Shown: positions 23,073-31,605 of the stretch, one piece after another
Layout: each line of letters starts with the position of its first letter
How positions within the stretch are numbered: the first letter of the stretch is position 1
Source of the DNA: Marinomonas rhizomae
GTDB lineage: Bacteria > Pseudomonadota > Gammaproteobacteria > Pseudomonadales > Marinomonadaceae
Reading direction: 5' to 3'
Assembly: GCF_003315485.1 (NCBI RefSeq)
Contig: NZ_QNSE01000024.1
Location: 1-36,069 of the forward strand
Length of the DNA stretch: 36,069 nt
Position numbers and translations under genes: made by a program
Notes under the pieces: model-generated
Told to the model about the DNA's origin: nothing
Database searches by the model: none
Seen by the model: the letters and a program-made list of their open reading frames with translations, nothing else

Positions 23073-23074
23073 AT

Positions 23075-23557
23075 ATGTTTTTCCGTTTTATAGGTATTGC
23101 ACTGATTGTATTTTTGTCTGGCTGTAGTGCCTTAAAGGATACGATGGATGTGCGGAAGCCAACAGCATCGGTAACGGGCGTTTCGGTTAAAAGTGTGTCG
23201 ACAAAATCTATGACATTGCTGGTGGAAGTTAAAGTAAATAATCCTAACTCTTTTGACCTTAAAACGGCGGGTGTTGACTTGGATTTATTGTTAAATGAAC
23301 ACAAAGTCGTGAAGATAAATCAGCCTGATGCCAATTTATCTTTGCCTGCCAAAGGCAGTAATAGTATGCGCCTTCCTGTGACATTAATGTTTGACCAGAT
23401 CTTCGAAAGTATTGGGGGCTTGCCTGATAAAAAGGGTCTGCAGTATGTTGTGAAAGGTGCTGTAGCGATCAATTTACCGGTACTGGGTGACTTTGATGTG
23501 CCGGTTGATTATTCCGGCGCGCTCTCGATTCCTAAACGACTCGATATGTTTTTTTAG
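23075..23557 (+). CDS. LEA type 2 (WHy-domain) lipoprotein
   Basis: The 160-residue protein has a lipoprotein signal peptide with lipobox IVFLSGC (Cys 17). One LEA-14/WHy domain (about 27-158) follows, with the hallmark EVKVNNPNSFDLKTAGVDLD. Such domains in bacteria are exported and thought to protect or interact with envelope components under stress. It closes the three-gene membrane unit and is 178 nt ahead of pqiA. It may act with the two membrane proteins, but this is only inferred from coupling. Confidence 0.82.
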   Translation: MFFRFIGIALIVFLSGCSALKDTMDVRKPTASVTGVSVKSVSTKSMTLLVEVKVNNPNSFDLKTAGVDLDLLLNEHKVVKINQPDANLSLPAKGSNSMRLPVTLMFDQIFESIGGLPDKKGLQYVVKGAVAINLPVLGDFDVPVDYSGALSIPKRLDMFF

Positions 23558-23747
23558 CTGTGCTTTAAAGCGAACGTTAATTTAAGGCGTTAATGCATGC
23601 GTAATCGCAATATGATGTAAGGCTAAAGATAAAGGTTTACTATTTGCTAGGAATATCTTTGATAGCTTGATTCTTACCTGTGTCCTCGTGTTAGATAGGG
23701 GATGCTAGGTGCTTTTATTAGGGTTCATTTGAGTCGTGGTTTTAATT

Positions 23748-25019
23748 ATGAGTCATGCTGTATTTCATGAAAATATAACGACTTGCGAAGAGTGTGACTT
23801 TATTAACGAGATTCCTCCGTTGAAAAGTGGGGAGCGCTTTCGTTGCCAGCATTGTGGCCATGTCTTGGTGAGCGCTCATAAGCATGTTGGTGCAAGGATT
23901 ATGGGGGTTAGTCTTTCTTCTCTATTGATGCTGGCATTAGCCATGAGTTTTCCTTTTCTTGGTTTTTCTAGCAATGGTATTGGGCGTAGTGTCACTTTAT
24001 TTAATACATTGAGCGTACTGCTTAGTCAGGGGTATCTTGTTCTAGGTGCACTGATTAGTCTGGCTTTATTTGTTTTTCCGCTGATTTATTTACTGTCCGT
24101 TCTGTTCCTGATCTGGTCTTTTAACCATCCGAATACCTTAAATTTTGCTCAGCGTTATTGTCTTCGCTGGATCACGGTTATTCAGCCTTGGTTGATGGTT
24201 GATGTTTTTCTTGTTGGGGTCTTGGTTGCTTTGGTTAAGATGAATAGCCTGGCCGATATTTCTTTTGAACTGTCTTTCTGGGCGTTTTGTGGTTATGTCC
24301 TGTTATTGTTGAAAACAGTGACGCTAGTCGATAAACGCTGGTTTTGGAATCAAGTGGCAGGTAAGTCGCCTGAGCATTCTGTGATTGCCGCAACGGCTAA
24401 AAAACAAGGGCTAATTGGCTGTCTTTTTTGTGGTGCAACCCTGTCTGGCGATGCAAAGCACTGTGATCGCTGTGGGCATTCTGTGTATAGTCGACGGCCA
24501 AAAAGTATTGGTTCTACTGTTGCGTTATTAATTGCTTCCTTGGTTATGTATGTACCAGCCAATGTTTTTCCGATTATGCAAACGACGTTTTTAGGCAGTA
24601 CCGAACCTTCTACTATTATGGGAGGAGTCTTATTACTTTGGTCTTTAGGTTCTTATCCTGTTGCTTTAATCATATTGCTGGCGAGTGTTGTTATCCCACT
24701 CGCTAAAGTATTGGCATTAAGTTGGTTGTGTTGGCAAAGTTACTTTCCTGGTCGCAAACAGACCGCGCAAAAAATAAAGCTTTATCGTATTACTGAGTTG
24801 GTAGGTCGCTGGTCTATGATTGATGTCTTTGTGGTGGCTATTTTGACTAGCTTGGTCCAAATGGGCAATTTTATGTCTATTTTGCCAGGGCCTGCTGTGT
24901 TGTCATTTACGTCTGTAATTGTATTGACCATGTTGGCGGCGATGACATTCGACCCAAGGCTATTGTGGGATAAAGACGAAGCGCGAAGTAGTGCGCCGTT
25001 AAAAAGGGGAAAAGAGTGA
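23748..25019 (+). CDS. pqiA: PqiA-family inner-membrane protein
   Basis: The protein has about 423 residues from ATG 23748; a GTG at 23736 would add four. It has two tandem PqiA units, each with a zinc-ribbon-like cysteine pair set (TCEECDF...CQHCGH near 13-38, and CLFCG...CDRCGH near 224-244). Each unit carries four membrane helices. In E. coli PqiA works with PqiB and PqiC in lipid transport between the membranes. The stop overlaps the pqiB start (GTGA). Length matches E. coli PqiA (417). Confidence 0.92.
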   Translation: MSHAVFHENITTCEECDFINEIPPLKSGERFRCQHCGHVLVSAHKHVGARIMGVSLSSLLMLALAMSFPFLGFSSNGIGRSVTLFNTLSVLLSQGYLVLGALISLALFVFPLIYLLSVLFLIWSFNHPNTLNFAQRYCLRWITVIQPWLMVDVFLVGVLVALVKMNSLADISFELSFWAFCGYVLLLLKTVTLVDKRWFWNQVAGKSPEHSVIAATAKKQGLIGCLFCGATLSGDAKHCDRCGHSVYSRRPKSIGSTVALLIASLVMYVPANVFPIMQTTFLGSTEPSTIMGGVLLLWSLGSYPVALIILLASVVIPLAKVLALSWLCWQSYFPGRKQTAQKIKLYRITELVGRWSMIDVFVVAILTSLVQMGNFMSILPGPAVLSFTSVIVLTMLAAMTFDPRLLWDKDEARSSAPLKRGKE

Positions 25020-26662
25020 GTGCTCCAAACAAACAAGTAGAGAGTATGCGACAAGTCAGATTTAACTCAATCTGGCTTGTGCCTTTAATTGCGCTTTTGG
25101 TTGCTGGTTGGATGCTTTACCAAAACTGGTCAAGTCAAGGCCCTATTATTACCTTAGTTGCCGCGAATGCCGATGGGTTAGAGGTGGGAAAAACCAAGCT
25201 AAAGTCGCGTAATGTGGATGTAGGGCGAGTCATTGATATTCGTCTTAGTCCAGACTATGAAAAGGCGATTATTCAGGTTCGGATGAATTATGGTACAGAG
25301 CAAATGCTACGCGATGATGCGAAGTTTTGGGTGGTTAAACCTCGCGTTGGTAAAGAGGGGGTCAGTGGTTTAGGGACATTGTTATCGGGCGCTTATATCG
25401 ATATGACGCCTGGAGTAAAAGGCCGAATAGAATCGGATTTTACACTGTTGAGTCAGCCGCCTCTTTCTACTGAAAATGAGGGAGTACGCTTAGTTTTATC
25501 CAGTACCGAAGGTTCTAAATTAGACGTTGGTGCTTTGGTGCACTTCCGTGGTTATGAAGTCGGTTATGTCGAAAAAGTGGGTTTTGATGCTGATAAAGGT
25601 GCAATAACGTATCGTATTGTGGTGCGTTCTCCGTATGATTCTTTGGTTAATAGTGGCGTACAGTTTTGGATGACTCCAGGACTGTCATTTAAAAGTTCTG
25701 CCAGTGGCTTTGAGGTTCGTCTTGATTCACTAGAGACATTTTTTGCAGGAGGGATTTCTTTTGGTTTACCTCCAGGGAGAACGGCAGGACAACCCGTTAA
25801 TGACATGGCAGCATTTCGTTTGTATTCGTCAAAAGAAAGTGCTGCGAACAATATGTACAGTCAATTTATCAATTATGTTTTCTTGTTCGATAGCAACATT
25901 AGCGGGCTGACACCCGGAGCTGCTGTTGAGTTTCGAGGCGTGCGAATCGGTACTGTTCTTGATGTGCCATTTAATGGTATTCCAATGGACTCTTTAGCCT
26001 CTCTTGGTACACCTTTGATTCCAGTACGAGCACGTATTGAACCACAGCGCTTGAATTTTCTAGACACCTCTGAGGCGATGTCATTACAGAAGTGGAATGA
26101 ATTAATTGAAGATCGGATTAATAAAGGCGTTAGAGCGACGCTCAAAATTGGCAACTATTTGAATGGTGCAAAAGTTATTAATATCGACTTTATGAAGAAT
26201 CCACCGGCAGTGAAAATAAAAGAATTTGCTGGTTATCAGATCTTTCCCACGGCACCAGATGCGCTTGCTAATATTGAAACAAGGGTGGGTGACATTCTAG
26301 ATAATGTGTCTCAGGTTCCTTTAAATAAGACGTTTGAGCAGCTTGGTCAAACCATGAGTGAAGCGAATGAAACATTACGCCAATTACAAGAACTGAGTAA
26401 AAGCGTCAAACAGCTGTTAGATAAGTCAGAGACTCAACAGCTTCCAACAGATCTTGCTGCAACCATTAATGAGCTAAATCTAACCTTGGAAACGTATCAG
26501 GCTAATGGTCAAATTGGCCGTCCTTTGAAAGAGAATATGGTGTCGTTAGGGCGAGCGTTAAATGAATTACAACCATTACTTCGGCAGTTAAGAGAAAATC
26601 CAAACACGCTTATTTTTGATAGCAAACCGCGAGTAGATGTACAGCCAAAAGCCGCGAAATAG
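25016..26662 (+). CDS. pqiB: PqiB-family protein with three MCE domains
   Basis: The 548-residue protein has an N-terminal membrane anchor (about 18-36). Three MCE/MlaD domains follow (about 42-135, 158-225 and 285-395), each with a GLxxGxxVxFRGxxVGxV-like strand pair. A long helical C-terminus (about 430-520) would form the needle-like tube. In E. coli PqiB forms hexamers that span the periplasm and conduct lipids. The start is the GTG that overlaps the pqiA stop. Length agrees with E. coli PqiB (546). Confidence 0.93.
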   Translation: MSAPNKQVESMRQVRFNSIWLVPLIALLVAGWMLYQNWSSQGPIITLVAANADGLEVGKTKLKSRNVDVGRVIDIRLSPDYEKAIIQVRMNYGTEQMLRDDAKFWVVKPRVGKEGVSGLGTLLSGAYIDMTPGVKGRIESDFTLLSQPPLSTENEGVRLVLSSTEGSKLDVGALVHFRGYEVGYVEKVGFDADKGAITYRIVVRSPYDSLVNSGVQFWMTPGLSFKSSASGFEVRLDSLETFFAGGISFGLPPGRTAGQPVNDMAAFRLYSSKESAANNMYSQFINYVFLFDSNISGLTPGAAVEFRGVRIGTVLDVPFNGIPMDSLASLGTPLIPVRARIEPQRLNFLDTSEAMSLQKWNELIEDRINKGVRATLKIGNYLNGAKVINIDFMKNPPAVKIKEFAGYQIFPTAPDALANIETRVGDILDNVSQVPLNKTFEQLGQTMSEANETLRQLQELSKSVKQLLDKSETQQLPTDLAATINELNLTLETYQANGQIGRPLKENMVSLGRALNELQPLLRQLRENPNTLIFDSKPRVDVQPKAAK

Positions 26663-26681
26663 TTGAAGGAATAGAATAAAG

Positions 26682-27278
26682 ATGATGATTTATGGACGTA
26701 TTTTTTTACTGGTTTTAATCAGTTGGATGGTGACGGGGTGTGCAACGCCAACGCCACCCAGTAAAGAATATTTGTTGATGGATTCTGGGCTAAAAAATAC
26801 TCAGCCTCAAGCAACGAAAACCATGTCTGTGCAACTTATGCCGATTGTAGTTGCCAATTACTTGGCGGGTAGTGAGATAGTATTAGTCACAAAGCAGGGC
26901 GATGTTCATCGCTCTCAGAACAATTTATGGGCTGAACCTTTATCGCCTCAGTTGGCTCGTTTAACACTGCAGCGGTTAGAAAAAACCTTGCCTAATATTA
27001 CCTGGTTTGGTGGACAGCGATTGCCTTCTTATGCGATTGCTTTATTGAATATAGAGGTGGACGCTTTTTATGCTGATTTAGAAGGCTTGATACATATTAC
27101 TGGTCGCTGGCAGGTGATTTCAGCGATGGGAGAGTTGGCGGCTTCGAATACTTTTGACGTTAAAAGTGAATTGAAATCGGATGGGTACTCAACCATGGTG
27201 CAGACGTTGTCTGCGAGTTGGTTTAATAAGGTCATTGATCCGATGGCAAAAGAAATAGCGCTTTCGTTTAAGAACTAA
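26682..27278 (+). CDS. pqiC: PqiC-family outer-membrane lipoprotein
   Basis: The 198-residue protein has signal peptide and lipobox WMVTGCATP (Cys 20 by my count). The ABC-type auxiliary/DUF330 domain follows, with SKEYLLMDSG and the segment VVANYLAGSEIV. In E. coli PqiC sits in the outer membrane and docks the PqiB tube. It is 19 nt after pqiB with GAAGGAAT as ribosome site and ends before a strong terminator, so pqiABC is a complete operon. Confidence 0.9.
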   Translation: MMIYGRIFLLVLISWMVTGCATPTPPSKEYLLMDSGLKNTQPQATKTMSVQLMPIVVANYLAGSEIVLVTKQGDVHRSQNNLWAEPLSPQLARLTLQRLEKTLPNITWFGGQRLPSYAIALLNIEVDAFYADLEGLIHITGRWQVISAMGELAASNTFDVKSELKSDGYSTMVQTLSASWFNKVIDPMAKEIALSFKN

Positions 27279-27299
27279 AATGCGTTCAGAAAATCGTCA

Positions 27300-27336
27300 T
27301 AAAAAGGGACAGTGAATTGATTCGTTGTCCCTTTTT
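27300..27336. terminator. bidirectional terminator between pqiC and homocysteine methyltransferase
   Basis: AAAAAGGGACA (27301-27311) pairs with TGTCCCTTTTT (27326-27336), giving an 11-bp stem with A and T runs on both sides. It serves the two convergent genes. Confidence 0.9.
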
Positions 27337-27359
27337 ATTAGCGCAATTAAGAGTGCTTG

Positions 27360-28271
27360 CTAGTTTGTTTCGTTGTATTCATTCATGACGGCAATGTGCT
27401 CAGGCCCAATACCGCAACAACCGCCAATTAGGGTAGCACCATCTGCAACCCATTGCTTAACCCAAGTTAGGTAGGCTGGTGGTGTTAGATCAGCGCGTAA
27501 TTCATCTAGGCCGTCGTTGGCCGTCGCATTTTTAGGTTGTGGTGGAAAAGCATTAGCGTAAGCACCCACTTGAATGTTATTCGCATTTAAAGAAGACAAT
27601 ATTGTTTGCGTTAGGCGAATTGCTTCTCCGATGATTTCAGGCTGACTGCAATTAAATAATATGGCATTAACGCCAATAGCATGCATGGCTTTGACGGCTT
27701 CAACAAGGGTTTCTCCAGAACGTAATAAAGGCTCTTCAGTTGGTTCTGAATCTTCAAGGGTAAAGGATACCCAGAAAGGTTTGTGATCCGTATCAATTTT
27801 ATCAACCAGTGCTTTTACGCGAGTGGCTTCGTCAATTAAGCTTTGTGTTTCGGATAACCAAAGGTCTACATATGGGTTTAGAGATTCGATGAGTGGTACA
27901 GCTAGCTCTTCAACACGATCTGCTTGATAAAGGTCGGCACGGTATGAGCCGAATAAAGGGGCAAGAGAGCCAGCTACTTTTGCACCTGTTTGACTTTCAT
28001 CGGCGGCTTCACGAGCCACTTTACCTGACAGTGTAGCAAGCGAACGGCCTTGTGTTTTAAAAACCTCTTCACCTATGTGGAATGGCACTAATGAATAGCT
28101 ATTAGTCGTGATGACGCGAGCGCCGCTTTCAATATAAGACTGATGTATTTCTTTCACGATATTTGGTGCTTCCATCATGGCCAATGCCGACCATTCTGGT
28201 TGCTTAAAAGGTGCTCCGCGACGTTCAAGTTCTCGGCCTAAGCCGCCATCAAGAATGGTAAATGAGGTCAT
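27360..28271 (-). CDS. homocysteine S-methyltransferase family protein
   Basis: The 303-residue zinc enzyme would transfer a methyl group, in family members usually from S-methylmethionine or a similar donor, to homocysteine to give methionine. The N-terminus ILDGGLGRELERRG is typical. The three zinc-binding cysteines are present: one in FNCSQPE (around residue 210) and C285-C286 in IGGCCGIGPEHI. This resembles MmuM-type proteins, but the exact methyl donor cannot be set from sequence. No transporter such as MmuP adjoins it. It is a single-gene unit. Confidence 0.88.
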   Translation of the reverse strand: MTSFTILDGGLGRELERRGAPFKQPEWSALAMMEAPNIVKEIHQSYIESGARVITTNSYSLVPFHIGEEVFKTQGRSLATLSGKVAREAADESQTGAKVAGSLAPLFGSYRADLYQADRVEELAVPLIESLNPYVDLWLSETQSLIDEATRVKALVDKIDTDHKPFWVSFTLEDSEPTEEPLLRSGETLVEAVKAMHAIGVNAILFNCSQPEIIGEAIRLTQTILSSLNANNIQVGAYANAFPPQPKNATANDGLDELRADLTPPAYLTWVKQWVADGATLIGGCCGIGPEHIAVMNEYNETN

Positions 28272-28357
28272 ATAAAATCCTATAGTGTTTTAGAGTATGG
28301 CGCGATTTTAGACAGATTTTTAAAGTATTCAATGGCAATATAAATATTCAAGTGAAA

Positions 28358-28795
28358 CTAGAGGTCTTTGTTGTAGCGCTTAAGCATATTTGCGTGTGTT
28401 TCCGGTTCTTCATCAAAGAGGGCTAAATGCTCTGCTGCGATACTGATACTAGCGGTGCCATTAACCCGTAAGGTTTCGTCCACACCGGGGATTAAGAAAA
28501 GGCAGCCGATATCTTTGGTCTCTAATACGTTTACTAAGCTATCTAAACGATTATTGCCTTTTGATTCAGGTATGACGATGCATCCCTCATTAATAATTTT
28601 TACAAAGCCCGGTTTACCGCCACGAGGAGAGCAATCTGATTTGCCTTCGGAATTATAACTGGCTAGGGTAAAAAATGGCGATAGTTGAATAAATGCCATT
28701 GAGTGCTTTTCTAGTTTTGTCAGTAGTTTGTCTTTTGCTCGGTTTTTCGCAAAACCAAATATACTTCTAAGCTCTTTTTCAGATCGTATATACAT
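28358..28795 (-). CDS. PNPOx-like FMN-binding split-barrel protein, C-terminally short
   Basis: The protein has about 145 residues from ATG 28795, where AAGGAT lies 7-8 nt upstream; a frame to 28855 is less likely. Motifs CSPRGGKPGFVKI, IPESKGNNRLDSLVN and CLFLIPGVDETLRVNGTASI identify the pyridoxamine-phosphate-oxidase-like family of about 200 residues (MSMEG_1061 type). The usual C-terminal part, with a HC-x-K-A...RS-x-LW motif, is missing and the frame ends KRYNKDL. It may therefore be truncated, or a shorter natural variant. It lies 76 nt downstream of the RsbQ-like gene on the same strand. Confidence 0.75.
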   Translation of the reverse strand: MYIRSEKELRSIFGFAKNRAKDKLLTKLEKHSMAFIQLSPFFTLASYNSEGKSDCSPRGGKPGFVKIINEGCIVIPESKGNNRLDSLVNVLETKDIGCLFLIPGVDETLRVNGTASISIAAEHLALFDEEPETHANMLKRYNKDL

Positions 28796-28871
28796 AAAAA
28801 TATCCTTATTTTTTAGTGTATTTTTTGCCGCAACTAAGAGGATTGAGCTCGGCATGTGTTCGTTTAGTCTA

Positions 28872-29723
28872 CTATAAAAAAGCTTGCATAGAATTTAGAA
28901 CATGCATCGGATGAGTCATGTGTAAACAATGCCCATTACCTTCGATGATTTCTAGCTCGGCATCTTGTAATTTACTCTGGGTATATTTACCTACATTAAC
29001 GGCAACCAAGGCGTCGTTTGAGCTTTGTAATATTAGGCATGGATGAAATATCTCAGGTAACAAAGATCGATAATCAGAAAAGAAAGTGGCTTGCGCAAAG
29101 GGTTTAGAGTAGGTGACATCGGTAGCGCAAAAGCTGCTCAGTAATTCATGTACTAATGCATCGCCTTCCGACATGCCTGGGCCAATAGGAGATAAGTCAT
29201 TTCCCATCACAATAGGTGCTAGGTAATTTCCCCAACCTATATAATCCTTATCCATTAATTGGATTAGCCCTTCCAAGTCCTGTTTTTCAAAACCGCCTTG
29301 GTACTCATCATTTAAGTTTAAAAAACAAGGTGAAGGGCAAACGGCTACCATCTTAGAAAAAAGCTCAGGGCGTTGTTGAGCAACGATCCAACCTATGGTG
29401 CTGCTTATTGAATGACCAACAAAAATGGTATCTTTTAGATCAAAAGCGTCACATATTTCAATGATATCTAAGGCGTAGCCTTCCAAATGTTGGTAACGTT
29501 TTGCTTCATATGCAGAGAAGTCTGAATTACCGCTGCCAACATAGTCAAACAGTAACACTTGGTATTTTTTTTCAAGAAAGGGCAGCATAAAGCGCCACAT
29601 GCTTTGATTGCAGCCAAAACCGTGAGCTAAAATAATTGTCTTTTCGCCTTTGCCCGTTAGCTGGATGTTATTACGAAGCATAACGTCTGATGACTTGTAT
29701 TTTGCTTGAGGTGTTTTTGGCAT
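28872..29723 (-). CDS. RsbQ/KAI2-like alpha/beta hydrolase
   Basis: The 283-residue protein closely follows the RsbQ pattern: ILAHGFGCNQSMWRFMLPFL, LLFDYVGSGNSD, FVGHSISSTIGW (nucleophile Ser), CPSPCFLN and a C-terminal NGHCLHMTHP (catalytic His). In Bacillus RsbQ pairs with the phosphatase RsbP, while plant homologues D14/KAI2 sense butenolides. Neither an RsbP-type nor a PAS-domain gene is adjacent here. GGAG lies 8 nt upstream of ATG 29723. A small-molecule receptor or hydrolase role is inferred. Confidence 0.88.
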   Translation of the reverse strand: MPKTPQAKYKSSDVMLRNNIQLTGKGEKTIILAHGFGCNQSMWRFMLPFLEKKYQVLLFDYVGSGNSDFSAYEAKRYQHLEGYALDIIEICDAFDLKDTIFVGHSISSTIGWIVAQQRPELFSKMVAVCPSPCFLNLNDEYQGGFEKQDLEGLIQLMDKDYIGWGNYLAPIVMGNDLSPIGPGMSEGDALVHELLSSFCATDVTYSKPFAQATFFSDYRSLLPEIFHPCLILQSSNDALVAVNVGKYTQSKLQDAELEIIEGNGHCLHMTHPMHVLNSMQAFL

Positions 29724-29871
29724 TAAAGTGCTCCGCTATTTATTTGTATCCATCCTGTTGATCATCTAGGTTTTAGATCATAGATATAACGTTATTTTAT
29801 AATACTTGTTTAGAGGTTTTTGTGATCTGCAGCAAGGTTTATTGAAGGAATGCTTAAAGTGCACTGGAAGT

Positions 29872-29906
29872 GTATAAAACGCCAACATGATGTTGGCGTT
29901 TTATAC
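29872..29906. terminator. perfect 16-bp palindrome, bidirectional terminator
   Basis: GTATAAAACGCCAACA (29872-29887) and its exact complement (29891-29906) are separated by three bases. The T-rich edges suit termination for the minus-strand antiporter gene (29959-31245). It could be a bidirectional site. Confidence 0.8.
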
Positions 29907-29958
29907 TCTAGTGATGAGGCTCTTTATGACGCGTTCTTTAGAGAGGGCAAGCGAGTTA

Positions 29959-31245
29959 TTATTTCGCTCTGTTCTTTGCGGCTTCGATGCTTTTTTGAAT
30001 CAAAGGCGAAATAGTTAAGCCTTGCACAATGATAGAGAAGATAACCACAACATAGGTAATAATAACCATGATGTCGTGTAAATCTAAACCTTTAATCATC
30101 ATTGTATTGGTTGGAATAGCCGCTGCCATGGCAAGGGCTAAGCCGCCTCGTAAACCACCCCAAGTCAGGATTTTAACGGAATGCTTATCATATTCGCGGT
30201 AGCGTTTGAAAACCAGGTAAGGGCTGCCGACACTGATAAATCGGGCAAATAGAACAACGGGCACCATGACTAAACCTAAACCTATAATCTCCCAAGTCAG
30301 CGGCATAGTTACAATCAACATACCTATAATTAAGAAAAGAAGGGCATTTAAGAAGCTGTCTGTGGCATGCCAAAAGTCTTTTACATAACGAGTGCCGTCA
30401 GGCCCTCGTCTTTTTGATGCCGTTGCTCGGGTGATGTTACCCAGAAGTATACCGCTGGTTACCATGGCAAGTGCCCCTGAGATTTCCCAGATATTTGCCA
30501 GCGCAAAGCCAGCGGAAGGAATCGTTAAGGTGACGAGTAAGCGAGTATTGATGTCTTTGCAATTGATGATAACAAAGTGACCAACTAGGGCGATAGCAAG
30601 ACCAAACACGATGCCGCCAATAGCGTCGACTAAAAATAGCTCGGCGACTTCTTGGAAATTGGCTTCGGTGCCATAAAATGCGACCGCAAAAATGGTAGTG
30701 AAAATAACCAAACCAACACCATCATTGAACAAAGATTCACCTTCAACCTGAATCGAAATACCTTGTGGCGCATTCATTTGCTTAATAATCGCCAATACTG
30801 CAATCGGGTCGGTTGGGCTTATTAAAGCACCAAATAGTAAACAGTAGATAAAGGGAACAGGGAAATTGAGAAGAGCAAATATGTAGTAGCTTAGGTAGCC
30901 AACTATAAAAGTAGAAACAAGTGTGGAAAATAACACTAAGATAGTGATCTCCCAGCGTTGCCTTCTCAATGCGGCTAGGTCTATCTCTAATGCTCCTGCA
31001 AACAATAAAAAACCTAACATGCCTTTTAATAAAAGCTGATTAAAGTCTATGCCGGAAACAACTTGAGTGATGAAAACCGCTGTTTCATCGCCAAGCATTT
31101 TAACCGCAAGAATCAGGAGTAGTGAAATTACGACAGAGCCAGTTGTGATGGCAATAGTCGTTTGCATTTTCAGTATGTATTGGTTGGTAAAAGCGATGAA
31201 AACCGCTAATGCCGAAAGAAAACATATGAGATACCAAGCGTTCAT
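29959..31245 (-). CDS. CPA1-family Na+/H+ antiporter (NhaP type)
   Basis: The 428-residue protein has about twelve membrane helices. CPA1 hallmarks are present: LFAGALEIDLAALRRQRWEI, GALISPTDPIAVLAIIKQ, the ion-binding EGESLFNDGVGLVIF (Asn-Asp pair), and TWGGLRGGLALAMA. It would exchange cytoplasmic Na+ (or K+) for H+ at the inner membrane, useful in a marine cell. Unlike eukaryotic NHEs it lacks a long C-terminal regulatory tail. It is a single-gene unit. Confidence 0.92.
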   Translation of the reverse strand: MNAWYLICFLSALAVFIAFTNQYILKMQTTIAITTGSVVISLLLILAVKMLGDETAVFITQVVSGIDFNQLLLKGMLGFLLFAGALEIDLAALRRQRWEITILVLFSTLVSTFIVGYLSYYIFALLNFPVPFIYCLLFGALISPTDPIAVLAIIKQMNAPQGISIQVEGESLFNDGVGLVIFTTIFAVAFYGTEANFQEVAELFLVDAIGGIVFGLAIALVGHFVIINCKDINTRLLVTLTIPSAGFALANIWEISGALAMVTSGILLGNITRATASKRRGPDGTRYVKDFWHATDSFLNALLFLIIGMLIVTMPLTWEIIGLGLVMVPVVLFARFISVGSPYLVFKRYREYDKHSVKILTWGGLRGGLALAMAAAIPTNTMMIKGLDLHDIMVIITYVVVIFSIIVQGLTISPLIQKSIEAAKNRAK

Positions 31246-31605
31246 TTGAGAACCTTAACATTTATCAATAAATAGAGTGAGAGCCATTAAAGGGCGCATG
31301 GGGGATGCTGGAGCAGTATGTTATCCCTAGAATCTGTATCTGTCACTGTTTGGCTGTACAAAAAGTAGTCCTAAATTGTGCTATTTATCAAAAAATAGGA
31401 AAGTTTATTTCAAAAAATATCATTTTTAGACCGATTTTTATTTCCATGTAGGAAAATTACAACGAAAGTTAGATTTGTTTGTGCTTTTTTCGAATACCGT
31501 GAGCAAAAAAATTATTCTTCTTTTGAATTTATCTCTTTTATTCTGGTTAGTAGTGAAACAATTTAAAAAAAAACAGTTTATAAAATAATAATAAGGAAGC
31601 TCTTC
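31246..31605. other. AT-rich intergenic region without recognisable gene
   Basis: This 360-nt stretch between two divergent genes should hold both promoters. It is rich in A/T runs (for example 31562-31592). I find no clear operator, riboswitch or small gene in it. AAGGAA at its right end is the ribosome site of the tannase-family gene. Confidence 0.5.

Noticed and set aside
23736..23747. GTG 23736 as pqiA start
   Set aside because: ATG 23748 gives a conventional start; neither has a strong ribosome site, so the GTG remains an alternative only.
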